Shown here in pieces: positions 53,899 to 63,527 of a stretch of DNA of 64,000 nt (position 1 is its first letter; each line of letters begins with the position of its first letter). Position numbers and translations under genes: made by a program. The notes beneath the pieces are model-generated. The model did no database searches. It saw only the letters and a program-made list of their open reading frames with translations, and had not been told where the DNA came from. Origin of the DNA: Candidatus Zixiibacteriota bacterium (lineage in GTDB: Bacteria; Zixibacteria; MSB-5A5; UBA10806; 4484-95); contig JAAEQD010000178.1 of assembly GCA_024231855.1 (NCBI GenBank), forward strand, positions 18,132 through 82,131, written 5' to 3'.

Positions 53899-56800
53899 TT
53901 ATTTACCGGCTCCGGACGGAATGGTCCCGCCGGCAGTAGCAGTCTCGCAGTTTGGCCAGCCAGACGGTTCTATTTCGGGCAAGTCATCAGGCGCTGGCCA
54001 TAGGGTTTCATAGTCAGTGCAATATAAGATATCAGATAATCCTCTAAAATAGTTCACCAATCTCGTGACATCACTGCCAATAACCAGACAATCGCCGTTG
54101 ACATCCGCGGAGCAGTAGTAGCCATCGAGTGGGCATGGCGGGCTGTTCTCCAATCCGCGGAAGTAATTTACCAAGTAAGTTACATCACCGCCAATCACGG
54201 CAGGCGGCCAAATGCCAAAGGACATATTCGCGTCGCCCCGGAAATAAGCATAGCCCCCAACTACATCAACAATAACAATCCGGGAGTTATTCGACTCATC
54301 CATTTCTGTTATGGAATCCTCAAAGTCAGCATAGAAATACAAGCTGCCGTCCGTAATTTCCTCCTCCGGAATCCAGGTGAGGTCAACTTCCTGATATTGG
54401 CCTGCCGATAAGTTTTCTATCCAGGCTTGATCCAACAGGACGCCGCCGGAATCTGGATCGCCAAGGAACAAGCTGGTATAAAAACTATCCGCGTCAAAAC
54501 CGCCTTGATTTTCAATTGTGGAAACAAGATATGCCGGACTATAGATTTTCAGGGTTGTGTTCCCCATATCTACACCAGCGGAACTCACCACCAAATCCGG
54601 AGCGGCGCTATAAATTACATTAACTACTTCATTGGTTTCGATTGGATCGTTTATCCCGAAGACAATTGTCGCGCTATTGGCTATCTCTGTGCCGTCCTCA
54701 AGTTCATCATGAGCTTTAATAGCAAAACTAACATGTCCCTCGCCCTTTCCGGTGCTGTCGTTAGGCGGTAAGAAACCGGCAAACGGATCGGTCGGCGGCT
54801 GTCCGGTTTCGGGATCGATCGTATTGAAATACCAATGCGATTCGCCGGTATAGGCGTTCAAACCGGCATCAATTTCCAGTATCAAACCGAGTGAATCTAA
54901 ATCAACAATGGTGTGCCAATAGCTGCGATTACCGGGTACGACAATATTGGTGTTACCAAACGCGATCTCGTTCAACCGGAAATAGCGCCAATCGAGATTC
55001 TCATCAAGCTGATCGGTTATCACAACATTAACCGCCGGGGCCGTGGCATCGGGAGTGTTCTCGAAATAGATTGTGTAGGGCAATGTTTGGTGAGTTGTGA
55101 CGAGGTTATCCTCATCCGGGCCAGTAGGGCCGACTTTTTCATTGGGGTCGCGCGGATAAATTGGGGTAAGTGGAATAAATGAACTTCCTGGTATTGGCGG
55201 GCAATCATCATCTTCATCTCGTTGATGAAATAAAGGACGAAACGGTATTCCGGCTATGCCACACATCCATTCTTCAGGTGTATAATCGGGTGGATTCCAA
55301 TGTGGAAATTCCCAATCGTCAGGTAATTCTTCAATCCAATCACAAGCTGGCGATAATAAATGATCGACAACTTCGGTACCGGCAGGTCCCCACCCGGGCC
55401 ATTGAATGGGAGGCCCCAATGGATTAGGAATAAGGATGGGATTTTCCCCCGCTGTCGCAAATGCTTTAATAGCTGTCCTGCAAATCAGATATAATGCGCC
55501 ATTAGTCAAATTTTTCCAATTAGCAGTACTTAAAGGAACTTCATCCCAGAAATCATCATAAATTCCTATAATTCCATATCTAGCCATTGCATAAAGCCAG
55601 AAAGCGACCCATTTATCTTCCTGGATTAAAAGCGAATCTAAGTCTGGAAATTCACCAAGAATATCAGTATTTGTTAATAGTATTTCTCTAAAATATCGCC
55701 CCCTGTTTTCTATAATTGATTGCATGTATTGTTCTGATCTTGGCCTTACAACAACCAGTGAGGTTGTCGATTCAAAAATGTTCGACACTCTTATCGGGAT
55801 TTGAATTTCACTACCCGCAGATAGATTAGGTATTATAATCTGTTTAAAGATATATTCATCATCAGAATATGGATCGTCATCATCCCACTCCTCATCAATC
55901 ATCATATCTATGCTAGTTCCATTAAAATTTCCGACAAAAAAGCTAAGTAAAACATATTCCACATCAATGTTAGATAAGTTTTCAACGGTTGCAGTATACG
56001 TAACGCTTCCACCACGACGAATAACTGAAGGACCGCTAAGGTTGGCGGTTAAAGGTTCCAATAATCCAAGTCCGGTCTCTACGGCAAATGTTTCCGAAGC
56101 GATAGATGTATCTCCATCAGTGATTACTATAACATTATAATTACCAATCTCAGCTTCGTTTAAATCAAAAATAGCATCTATGCTTGTTCTATTATTAACT
56201 TTAAGCCGGAGCGGTCTAACAACAGTTGAGTTATAATTTAACGAGGGTACTGCTGATTCGTCAAAACCAGATCCAGTTAGATTAACAGTGACAAATCCAT
56301 CATTTCCTCCTTGAGCAGGAAAGAAAGCATCAATTCCAAACGGTACTTCATCGGCAAGGATTACATATTCACACGAATCTGAAACAAATTCATCTTTCAG
56401 CATAAAATAACATACTTCTTGAAGCTCGGATGGGATAACAATTTCAAAATCATCATAAACTTCATACTTCCAATCATAATGTATCAAGTCGGGTATTTCT
56501 CCAAACCCAACATATAGCTGCATTAGATCAACTTGGCTTTGCATGTTGATTCGTATTTTAAGATCACCATTCTCTACCACCTCAACCCGATAGTAATGCT
56601 CGTCTCCCGTATTAAGTACCGCGGAATCGGGCACGCCGAGCGTTAGCTCGCTAACCTCAACCGAGACCAAGCTGTCGGAATAGCCGATATTATCGGTTTC
56701 ATCGGTCTCATAAATATTGTTGCGGATATCCGTCCAGACTACTGTATGATAATCCCCGGGGATAACGCCCGGCATATCGTCTTCAAGGTCACCCAGGAAA

Positions 56801-59800
56801 TCAGCTATATCGAGTGTCAGCGATTTGCTGTAACTTGTTCCCGCTAATAATACCTCAGAATGTTCTGCTGTGCCTATAAGTGGATCATCAAAATTCCATA
56901 ACGTATCTTCGGAAAGATAAACCGCGTCGGTCCACAAGCCTGATACGTCATTCAACGTATCGACATTTTCGACAGTCCAGCTTATCGTTATTTCTTCGCC
57001 GGCGATAACGCTATCGGGAGCATCAATACTCGTCACAACCAGATTTCCGGGTTCGGGAATGATTACCTGAAATATATCCTGTGTAGTCGTGCTGTTATTG
57101 TTCTCGTTGACATATTCATAAACATCATCGTTTTTATCGGTTTCCACGATAACATAATAGCTGCCGGATAAACCAAGCGGGATTTCCGGTGAAATCGCCA
57201 TACTATATGTTGAGTCCTCCTTCAGGATGCTCTCATTTCGATAAGATTCCAGGACATAGTCGTTCCCATCAATTACCTGATCATGCGACAGATAAACGCC
57301 ATCATACCAGGATGACACTTTAGTCGCGCCGATTCCCTGATTTATCACAATCCAGCTCACATCAAACGGCTGCCCGCAATCCGCAGAATCTGGTACAGTT
57401 ACAGACACTACCGCTAAATCAGGCGGCAGGAGTTGTATATAAACTGAATCTAAGGCGCTATTGTTGGCGTCGATTACTTCCTCGACCAGGTTGGAATAAT
57501 CCGACATCACGAAAAGATACCATTGGCCTTCTATGCCATCGGGTAAATCTATAGTTCTATTTACTGTATAGCTGCTTTCAGGCTGCAATACCTGGTGATA
57601 ACTGGCCTGACCTATTCTTAAATCAGATTCGATTTCTAGGATATCGTCAGCAGAGATATAAATACCATCAAGCCAATAGTTAATATTAGATGGTGTCGGA
57701 AATTCACCCTGATTTAGAATCGTCCAGCTAAGCGTCAATGTATCGCCCGCTATTGCCTGATCCGAGGACTGGAAATCCGTAACGATCAAATCGGATAATT
57801 GGAGATCACCCGGTTCCGGAATTGTCAGTACAATCGGGATAATGTATTTGTTGTTATCTTCCTCTTGATACTCATAGACTTCATCATCAGCGTCAGCGTA
57901 AACCTTCAGATAATACCTTCCTTCGATTCCGGAAGCAATAGTAATTTCCCTATTCTCCATATATCCCGAACCGGCATCAAGAATTCCGCTTTGAGATAGG
58001 CTCAGTAACAGATCATCGCCATCGACAGAATAAGCGCTATCGGAGGATAAATATAATTTATCCCACCACATACTTGCCGCGGTATTTCCGATTCCGGCGT
58101 TTATGACGGCCCACTGGATATTTATAGACTGGCCGGAGAAAGCCGAATCGGGGGCTATTAATTCTGTTACCTGAAGATCGGGCGGTGGAGTAAGGTTAAT
58201 AGCGAATGATTCCGAATTAATATTGTTATCTTCTTGATCGTCTTCGAATATATTGTTATCAACATCGGTTAAAACAAAAACATAGTAATCACCTTGTAAT
58301 CCGTTGGGAATATCTAGATTCAGGTTTACCGTATAATCATCGGAAGGCGGAAGTGCTCCGTTATGGTCATATTCAAGGAGCAAGATATCAAGTTCGATAT
58401 CCAGAGAATCATCCGAAGAGAGATACGCTTTATCAGCCCAGGATTCGATGGCAGTTCTTCCAGTACCCGCATTCACTACAGTCCACTGAATCGGCTCTGT
58501 TTGGCCAGACCAGGCATTTGACGGCGGCACGATGCTTGAAACCTGTAAATCGACAGGCGTAAAGTTTACCTGTAAAGATGAAGTAACATTAGTGCAGTTA
58601 TTGTCTTCCCAATCGAGATTATCTTCATTGACGTTGTTGTTTACATCAGTGCAAACTTCCAGATTATATAAGCCTGAATATTCATTCGGAATTGCAATCG
58701 TATCAACAATCGTATACGAGCTATCGATAAGCAGATTTCCGCTAAAAGTGTATGATAAAACCTGTTGATCTCTGGAGGAATTATTAAACAAATCAATTCC
58801 ATGGCCATCACGCGTTTTCGTTTGAAAATTACCATCATATGTCGCTACGGCATTTCCGGAGTTAGCTGCCATAAATGAAGTATCAGGCGATAGATAAACC
58901 GCGTCCGTCCAACTACTCGAATACAGATCCTCCGGGCCGATATTGGTAACTGTCCATTCGATTTGTAATAACGATCCCGAATTAATATCAGTCTGATCCA
59001 TAGAAACCGACGTTACCTGTAGATCCGTAGGATTTCTAGGCAGTATTTCTATTTCATAAAGCTGACTGAAATTATTACTTAGATCTCGATCAGGATACTC
59101 CATCCTGACATCGGTCCAGACGAACAAGTAATAAGTTCCCGCATCCAGACTATTATCTAAATAGACTGTCCCTGTCCGCGTATAGCTTTCGTCAGGACCA
59201 AGATCATCACCTGTGAAATAATTATGAGGATATCCTCCCCCGGGATGGAAATCACCACTTCCTGGGATATTATCTTCTGAAAGCATGATCCAATCTATTA
59301 ACCATTCACCGGATGCGGAAGCGTCACCGATATTCGTAACCGTCCAACCGACTGTAATCGGATCGCCAACTCTCGCAGCAGATGGTATAATTGGATTCGG
59401 ATTGATTACTACCTCCAGATCCGGCGCGGGCTGAAGATCAATAACAATGTATGTCGATGAATCGCTGGCTCCGGTGTTATTACCCTCACCTGAATGTTCA
59501 TTTAGATGATCATTCGCGTCAGTAAATATTATGATATTATAAGGTCCGCTCAATCCCCAGGGAACCGAACCTGAAACATTCTGAATATAGCTTTGCCCGG
59601 GAATTAAGTAATGTGGATTCTGGAAGTTCCCCAGCAGGTAATCGTTGCCGTCCAGCACAGAATCTATTGATAAATAAGCCTTATCATACCAGAGCGGAGC
59701 ATCAGTAGGCATATTGCCGGTATTAGTTACAATCCAACTCAATCCGACAGTCTGCCCACTGGTTGCCGTATCTGATGCTTCAATGTTTGAAACAACTAAA

Positions 59801-61563
59801 TCAGGATAATCGCTTTGGTGAATCGTTATCGGGCCGGTAGAAATCCTGATGTTGTTATTTTCATAGCCAGACTCCACAATTTGATTATGGGCGTCTGTTT
59901 GAATAACTACCCAATAATTTGAGGGCGCGTCTACAGGGATTAAAATGGATTGAATGGTATTAACGCTATCACCAGGCGCTATTCCGTTAGTAAATAATAA
60001 ACTATCAACCAAACTATCATTTCCGATAGCATTATCCGATGAAAGGAAAATATAGTCTAACCATTCATTTTCGATGGATGAAACGCCATTATTAGCAACG
60101 GTCCATTCGATATCCACTAAAAGCCCGGTCCAACCTTCATCTGGAACACTGACGTTTGTAACCTGTAGGTCATGATTTGCCGGAGAATGGCCAATAATTG
60201 GAGCGGTAGAAAGAACACGGCTTGGATCATCAGTTCCTACAGAAGAGTTATTTCCTAATGTGCCATTATTACTAAAAGGGGATAAGTCAATTACATCCTG
60301 GCTTTCGATTTCTTCGTTAAAATCCCAATAACCAACTAAGCCGGATGTTGACGGGTCAATCGCCTGATTGTATATCGCTGAAATTTCCTCCTGGGTTTTA
60401 CCTACATTCCATACTCTTACCTGATCAATCATTCCATTAAAAGGATGACTTACATAATAGTTGCGTGTTCCAATATTTATATTAGTTGTATTTCCAACAC
60501 TTCGTGTATTATAAGCAGATGCAACTTGTAATGTATCTCTATACATCCCAAGATTCCCTGATATTCTAGTTACAGCAACATGATACCAATTGCCCAGTTC
60601 CCAGGATAAATTACTGGAAACAATTATGCGTTGACCACCACCATACAACTCTAACGCCCCGCCTGGCGTGATATTAAACTGGCAATTATCTAAATTGCGA
60701 TTACAAAATAAAACCCGAAAGTTGCCAGCCAAATAACTTGGATTAATCCACATGTCAATAGTGAAATCCCCTGAACCAAAAGCATAATTACCGGATCCCG
60801 GAATATTGACAAGATCGTTTGAACCGTCGAATACCAGCGCATTACCGGCGTTCGTAGAATAATACAGTTCTGAAACTTCATTATCAGCTAATGCCCTGTT
60901 ATATACCCTTACTTCATCAAGCGCTCCATCATAATAACTATCCGGGGGACGATGATGTCCCAGGGCGCCGCTTGCGCCGGAGTAACTCATTCCCGAGCCA
61001 GTGCCATCATAATAACTAGGTATCTCTTCTCCATCCCAAAACAATTTTACATTCCTGTGTCCGTTGAATACAGCGGTAAAGTTATGCCATTCATCAATAA
61101 CTACAATTGGGTCATTTGATATCGTATTTACCCTGTTCGATGATGTGGAATAGCCTTCGAAATATATCGCCTCTATCCTCCCATCTGATCGATAATACAA
61201 ACCTAGCCCATATCTGTAATAACTACTATCCCATACATCATTTCTTAAAAAGACATTAGTTCTAAGTATATCAGGTTTAACCCAAATGCTTACAGTGGCA
61301 GGAAAAGGGGGTTTAACACCATTACCGATATTAATATAGTCATTTAGTCCATCAAAGCTCATCGCGGTGCCAGACTTTCCAGGAACAGGCGTTGGGCCAT
61401 AGATAGAGCCATGATGCCCGTTTCCTGAAAAATCATATGCTGTGCTATCGTCAAAGCTCCAATAAGCGACTAAGCCGGAATCAGGATCAAACTGACTATT
61501 TGCAAATGACGATAATAACAGCACCAACCAAACAACTGAAAATAACGCTTTAGCCCTCATCAT
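53899..61563 (-). CDS. Giant exoprotein: LamG x2, CARDB x10, dockerin-like C-terminus
   Basis: 2,554 residues from the ATG at 61563 (second ATG at 61560), after GGAGGAG; signal peptide MMRAKALFSVVWLVLLLSSFANS. The frame is open for 158 more codons upstream (see 61564-62037), but the signal peptide, ribosome site and conserved leader fix the start here. Two LamG/concanavalin-like domains (GLVAYWSFDD; GLVGYWDFNE regions, ~25-405), nine CARDB repeats (DLQVTNVSVPDEGW; DLQVTELIAPDSAFSGQSI), a linker region with an IPT-like part (GIDAFFPAQGGNDGFVTV), a DUF11-like domain (YPRDPNEKVGPTGPDEDN), a tenth CARDB and the tandem dockerin-like tag (GDANMSFGIWPP...NGDCLVIGSDVTRLV...WPNCE) with 14 extra residues. 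Likely adhesive, surface-located. Confidence 0.88.
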   Translation of the reverse strand: MMRAKALFSVVWLVLLLSSFANSQFDPDSGLVAYWSFDDSTAYDFSGNGHHGSIYGPTPVPGKSGTAMSFDGLNDYINIGNGVKPPFPATVSIWVKPDILRTNVFLRNDVWDSSYYRYGLGLYYRSDGRIEAIYFEGYSTSSNRVNTISNDPIVVIDEWHNFTAVFNGHRNVKLFWDGEEIPSYYDGTGSGMSYSGASGALGHHRPPDSYYDGALDEVRVYNRALADNEVSELYYSTNAGNALVFDGSNDLVNIPGSGNYAFGSGDFTIDMWINPSYLAGNFRVLFCNRNLDNCQFNITPGGALELYGGGQRIIVSSNLSWELGNWYHVAVTRISGNLGMYRDTLQVASAYNTRSVGNTTNINIGTRNYYVSHPFNGMIDQVRVWNVGKTQEEISAIYNQAIDPSTSGLVGYWDFNEEIESQDVIDLSPFSNNGTLGNNSSVGTDDPSRVLSTAPIIGHSPANHDLQVTNVSVPDEGWTGLLVDIEWTVANNGVSSIENEWLDYIFLSSDNAIGNDSLVDSLLFTNGIAPGDSVNTIQSILIPVDAPSNYWVVIQTDAHNQIVESGYENNNIRISTGPITIHQSDYPDLVVSNIEASDTATSGQTVGLSWIVTNTGNMPTDAPLWYDKAYLSIDSVLDGNDYLLGNFQNPHYLIPGQSYIQNVSGSVPWGLSGPYNIIIFTDANDHLNEHSGEGNNTGASDSSTYIVIDLQPAPDLEVVINPNPIIPSAARVGDPITVGWTVTNIGDASASGEWLIDWIMLSEDNIPGSGDFHPGGGYPHNYFTGDDLGPDESYTRTGTVYLDNSLDAGTYYLFVWTDVRMEYPDRDLSNNFSQLYEIEILPRNPTDLQVTSVSMDQTDINSGSLLQIEWTVTNIGPEDLYSSSWTDAVYLSPDTSFMAANSGNAVATYDGNFQTKTRDGHGIDLFNNSSRDQQVLSYTFSGNLLIDSSYTIVDTIAIPNEYSGLYNLEVCTDVNNNVNEDNLDWEDNNCTNVTSSLQVNFTPVDLQVSSIVPPSNAWSGQTEPIQWTVVNAGTGRTAIESWADKAYLSSDDSLDIELDILLLEYDHNGALPPSDDYTVNLNLDIPNGLQGDYYVFVLTDVDNNIFEDDQEDNNINSESFAINLTPPPDLQVTELIAPDSAFSGQSINIQWAVINAGIGNTAASMWWDKLYLSSDSAYSVDGDDLLLSLSQSGILDAGSGYMENREITIASGIEGRYYLKVYADADDEVYEYQEEDNNKYIIPIVLTIPEPGDLQLSDLIVTDFQSSDQAIAGDTLTLSWTILNQGEFPTPSNINYWLDGIYISADDILEIESDLRIGQASYHQVLQPESSYTVNRTIDLPDGIEGQWYLFVMSDYSNLVEEVIDANNSALDSVYIQLLPPDLAVVSVTVPDSADCGQPFDVSWIVINQGIGATKVSSWYDGVYLSHDQVIDGNDYVLESYRNESILKEDSTYSMAISPEIPLGLSGSYYVIVETDKNDDVYEYVNENNNSTTTQDIFQVIIPEPGNLVVTSIDAPDSVIAGEEITISWTVENVDTLNDVSGLWTDAVYLSEDTLWNFDDPLIGTAEHSEVLLAGTSYSKSLTLDIADFLGDLEDDMPGVIPGDYHTVVWTDIRNNIYETDETDNIGYSDSLVSVEVSELTLGVPDSAVLNTGDEHYYRVEVVENGDLKIRINMQSQVDLMQLYVGFGEIPDLIHYDWKYEVYDDFEIVIPSELQEVCYFMLKDEFVSDSCEYVILADEVPFGIDAFFPAQGGNDGFVTVNLTGSGFDESAVPSLNYNSTVVRPLRLKVNNRTSIDAIFDLNEAEIGNYNVIVITDGDTSIASETFAVETGLGLLEPLTANLSGPSVIRRGGSVTYTATVENLSNIDVEYVLLSFFVGNFNGTSIDMMIDEEWDDDDPYSDDEYIFKQIIIPNLSAGSEIQIPIRVSNIFESTTSLVVVRPRSEQYMQSIIENRGRYFREILLTNTDILGEFPDLDSLLIQEDKWVAFWLYAMARYGIIGIYDDFWDEVPLSTANWKNLTNGALYLICRTAIKAFATAGENPILIPNPLGPPIQWPGWGPAGTEVVDHLLSPACDWIEELPDDWEFPHWNPPDYTPEEWMCGIAGIPFRPLFHQRDEDDDCPPIPGSSFIPLTPIYPRDPNEKVGPTGPDEDNLVTTHQTLPYTIYFENTPDATAPAVNVVITDQLDENLDWRYFRLNEIAFGNTNIVVPGNRSYWHTIVDLDSLGLILEIDAGLNAYTGESHWYFNTIDPETGQPPTDPFAGFLPPNDSTGKGEGHVSFAIKAHDELEDGTEIANSATIVFGINDPIETNEVVNVIYSAAPDLVVSSAGVDMGNTTLKIYSPAYLVSTIENQGGFDADSFYTSLFLGDPDSGGVLLDQAWIENLSAGQYQEVDLTWIPEEEITDGSLYFYADFEDSITEMDESNNSRIVIVDVVGGYAYFRGDANMSFGIWPPAVIGGDVTYLVNYFRGLENSPPCPLDGYYCSADVNGDCLVIGSDVTRLVNYFRGLSDILYCTDYETLWPAPDDLPEIEPSGWPNCETATAGGTIPSGAGK

Positions 61564-61628
61564 TTCTCCTCCTCGGATTTTCAAGCTTTGCTGTTCAACA
61601 AATTTCTTCTTTGAAGTTAATACTGCGG
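61564..61628 (-). promoter_or_regulatory. Conserved 5' leader of exoprotein gene (copy 2)
   Basis: CCGCAGTA ... CTTCAAAGAAGAAATTTGTT ... AAAGCTTGAAAATC ... GAGGAGGAG before the ATG at 61563, matching 48620-48683. Here the leader is also read in frame by the truncated upstream ORF. Confidence 0.55.
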
Positions 61629-62037
61629 GTTTGAATTCCCCATTGTAGTCCTTAGCAGAAAAGGTCCATGCGCCACTCACTGTTTTGCCGGGAATAGAGC
61701 AATTCGAATTGGCTTTATCAATAATCCGATCTGACATATGGCGCTCGATACCCTTGAATTTATCATTTAATGTGGGATTGAAGCTACTATCTGGCCAGGA
61801 AAAGATCCTATAACGCGTTTTATCGCCGCAATATTTTTCAAATTCTCTCGCTTTATTTTCTGAATCCCAATAAAGAAGATCAATAATAGGAGCGCCGGCC
61901 AGCCGCATAGATAATAATTGATGGTGTGATTTGAGATATTTTTGGAGACTGCTATCTCCGCCCGTTTTTCCGTCAGTGTTATCCAATTCTTCTAGAAACG
62001 AAACAAGCGTATCACGAATGGATTTGATTAATTGCAA
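61629..62037 (-). pseudogene. Truncated gene reading in frame into the exoprotein
   Basis: Starts at the ATG at 62037 (MQLIKSIRDTLVSFLEELDN) and codes for a normal-looking soluble protein (MRLAGAPIIDLLYWDSENKA, REFEKYCGDKTRYRIFSWPD) for about 135 codons, then passes without a stop through the leader into the exoprotein at 61563. Nothing like it precedes the other exoprotein. It follows a decayed SNF2 helicase end by 13 bases, so it was probably the next gene in that operon and lost its 3' part when the exoprotein segment arrived. Family not recognised. Confidence 0.5.
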
Positions 62038-62050
62038 GTTACTTCACTTT

Positions 62051-62329
62051 TCATCTAAGAGTAAATAACGTCTGCGCGTCCCGTCGTTGCTTCAGTTGCT
62101 TCTCGATATTTTTAATGAACCCCTCACGTTGGACGTTTATAGCATCCTGGTCATCAAACAGTTCACTTCGTTTTGTATTGCGGGTTCGCTCCAGAGCTTT
62201 AATCACCTTTTATGCTTTGAGCTTATCCTGTAATGATTGAGCCAATGCCATAGTTTTACGAGTTTCTCGTATCTTTTTATCAGTCTCTTTTATTCCTCTC
62301 AGCATCCTCAATTTGAGATTTTCCAACCA
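62051..62329 (-). pseudogene. C-terminal remnant of a SNF2-family (DrmD-like) helicase with nonsense codons
   Basis: Minus-strand frame ending at 62051 reads WLENLKLRMLRGIKETDKKI ... TMALAQSLQDKLKA-stop-KVIKALERTRNTKRSELFDD, then QDAINVQREGFIKNIEKQLK ... LFTLR. This is the coiled C-terminus of large SNF2/DrmD-type helicases (EKLxxQKxIKALExxRNxKRxxLFDxQDxIxxxRxxLI). The family has a Gln where the TAA at 62211-62213 stands (CAA to TAA), and a second in-frame TAA lies just before WLEN. The rest of the gene is gone. A remnant of a lost defence or DNA-processing operon. Confidence 0.6.
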
Positions 62330-62437
62330 TTAATCAGCAATTATCAAAACTCTTCATCTGCTTAAAAGCAATATTAAGGACAAAGAGATAATATTAAAAC
62401 CACTCCTAAAAATCAAGCGGACTTTAAATGAAAAGGG

Positions 62438-62620
62438 CTAAAGGAAGCTCAATCGCTTAATCAACCGTTGCGCAAACGGTTTCATGAGCTTCGAATCGTT
62501 TGACATTAATTGAGTTATGAAGTCTTTGATGGTGAGGCCATCTCCTCGAGCAACCATCAACCAGGCTACCCCGCGGCCATGGCCAACAACCTCGAGTTGA
62601 ATTGCCTGGATAATCGAAAG
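62438..62620 (-). pseudogene. Fragment resembling a phage Gp49/HigB-like toxin N-terminus
   Basis: 61-codon minus-strand frame: IQAIQLEVVGHGRGVAWLMV, ARGDGLTIKDFITQLMSNDS, KLMKPFAQRLIKRLSFL, stop at 62438. The E-V-x-G-x-G-x-G-V-A-W-L-x-x-A-R-G-D start recalls short Gp49/RelE-type toxins, from memory. No ATG at the expected start and only about half the usual length, so probably broken. Confidence 0.35.
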
Positions 62621-62624
62621 CTAA

Positions 62625-62840
62625 TTAGTCCTCAACCTTAAGCTCGAGATCCGATCGCTTCCATGCCCACGCGATCGCGCCCAGGTTATCGCGGCTCATC
62701 ATCAGCTTGACACCGCCGATGTTGTCGCTGATCAGGATGGCGACGAAGTAAAGAACGCCCAGGGAGATCATTCCGATCAGTGTCAGGAGGGCGCTGGTGG
62801 CCAGCCCGAGGTCGCCTTTTCCCCTATGGGCATTCGATTC
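62625..62840 (-). pseudogene. Fragment of a small membrane protein, frameshifted
   Basis: 72-codon frame ending at 62625: GLATSALLTLIGMISLGVLY, FVAILISDNIGGVKLMMSRD, NLGAIAWAWKRSDLELKVED. One membrane helix. Just upstream a different frame encodes NLEDENRMPIGEK, matching the fragment at 49.3 kb with one base missing at 62809-62811, so the gene is frameshifted. Confidence 0.4.
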
Positions 62841-63235
62841 TCATCCTCGAGGTTGCTGGCCCGGGAGTTGTATCTCCTTTGATGAGACCCAGTACCGGGC
62901 TCGGCCAGGGATTTCTGGACTAGGGCGGCGACAAGGCTAATCTGTTTTCCACTCTCAGGGCTTGTGGAAATGATAGCCGGCAGTCTCAGCTATGGATCCA
63001 GATAATCAAATCGTATACAGATCAATCTGATGCCCGGCTTATCCTGGACTTGATCCTGTTGGTCTTCGCCGGAGGACGAGTTTTCGCGGTTACTTTAAAC
63101 AGCCCCGATACATGGAATTAATTGTAAACATGTATTGATAACAGATCTAAACCAAATTCTATATTTAAAACACTAAGTTCTATTTAAAATTACTGCGTAT
63201 TTATACGTACGCATTAAAGACCTATTCTTGTCTTA

Positions 63236-63265
63236 TTGACATATTCCTGAAATATTGATTATACT
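63236..63265 (+). promoter_or_regulatory. Candidate promoter for the right-edge gene
   Basis: TTGACA (63236-63241), 18 bases, TATACT (63260-63265). It is 263 bases before the ATG at 63528, implying a long leader, or serves an unseen small RNA. Confidence 0.4.
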
Positions 63266-63527
63266 TGACAAGTCATAGTGATATATCAATTATTCATGAT
63301 TGATATCTTGTCTTTTAATCAGCAGCTTTGATTATACCCAAAAAGTTTCGAGGATAGGTTTTAATGTAATGCACGGTCATTAGCCGCGTATATGGCTCAT
63401 TTAATTTGGATTGATTGTATGGCCTAAATTTGGCCGGGCGACGAACAATAAAATATTGGGCATATTAGATTGGGGGTAATCTTTACTTTCGTTGATAACA
63501 TTACTTACTAAAAATGAAGGAGGGATT

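Larger units (their letters stand above)
62038..63527. other. Long region without intact genes
   Basis: About 1.5 kb. 62.05-62.95 kb holds the decayed fragments listed separately plus a further coding-like stretch (SPESGKQISLVAALVQKSLA around 62.9 kb). 62.95-63.23 kb shows nothing recognisable. 63.24-63.53 kb is AT-rich and contains the promoter of the plus-strand gene at the right edge. Confidence 0.5.
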
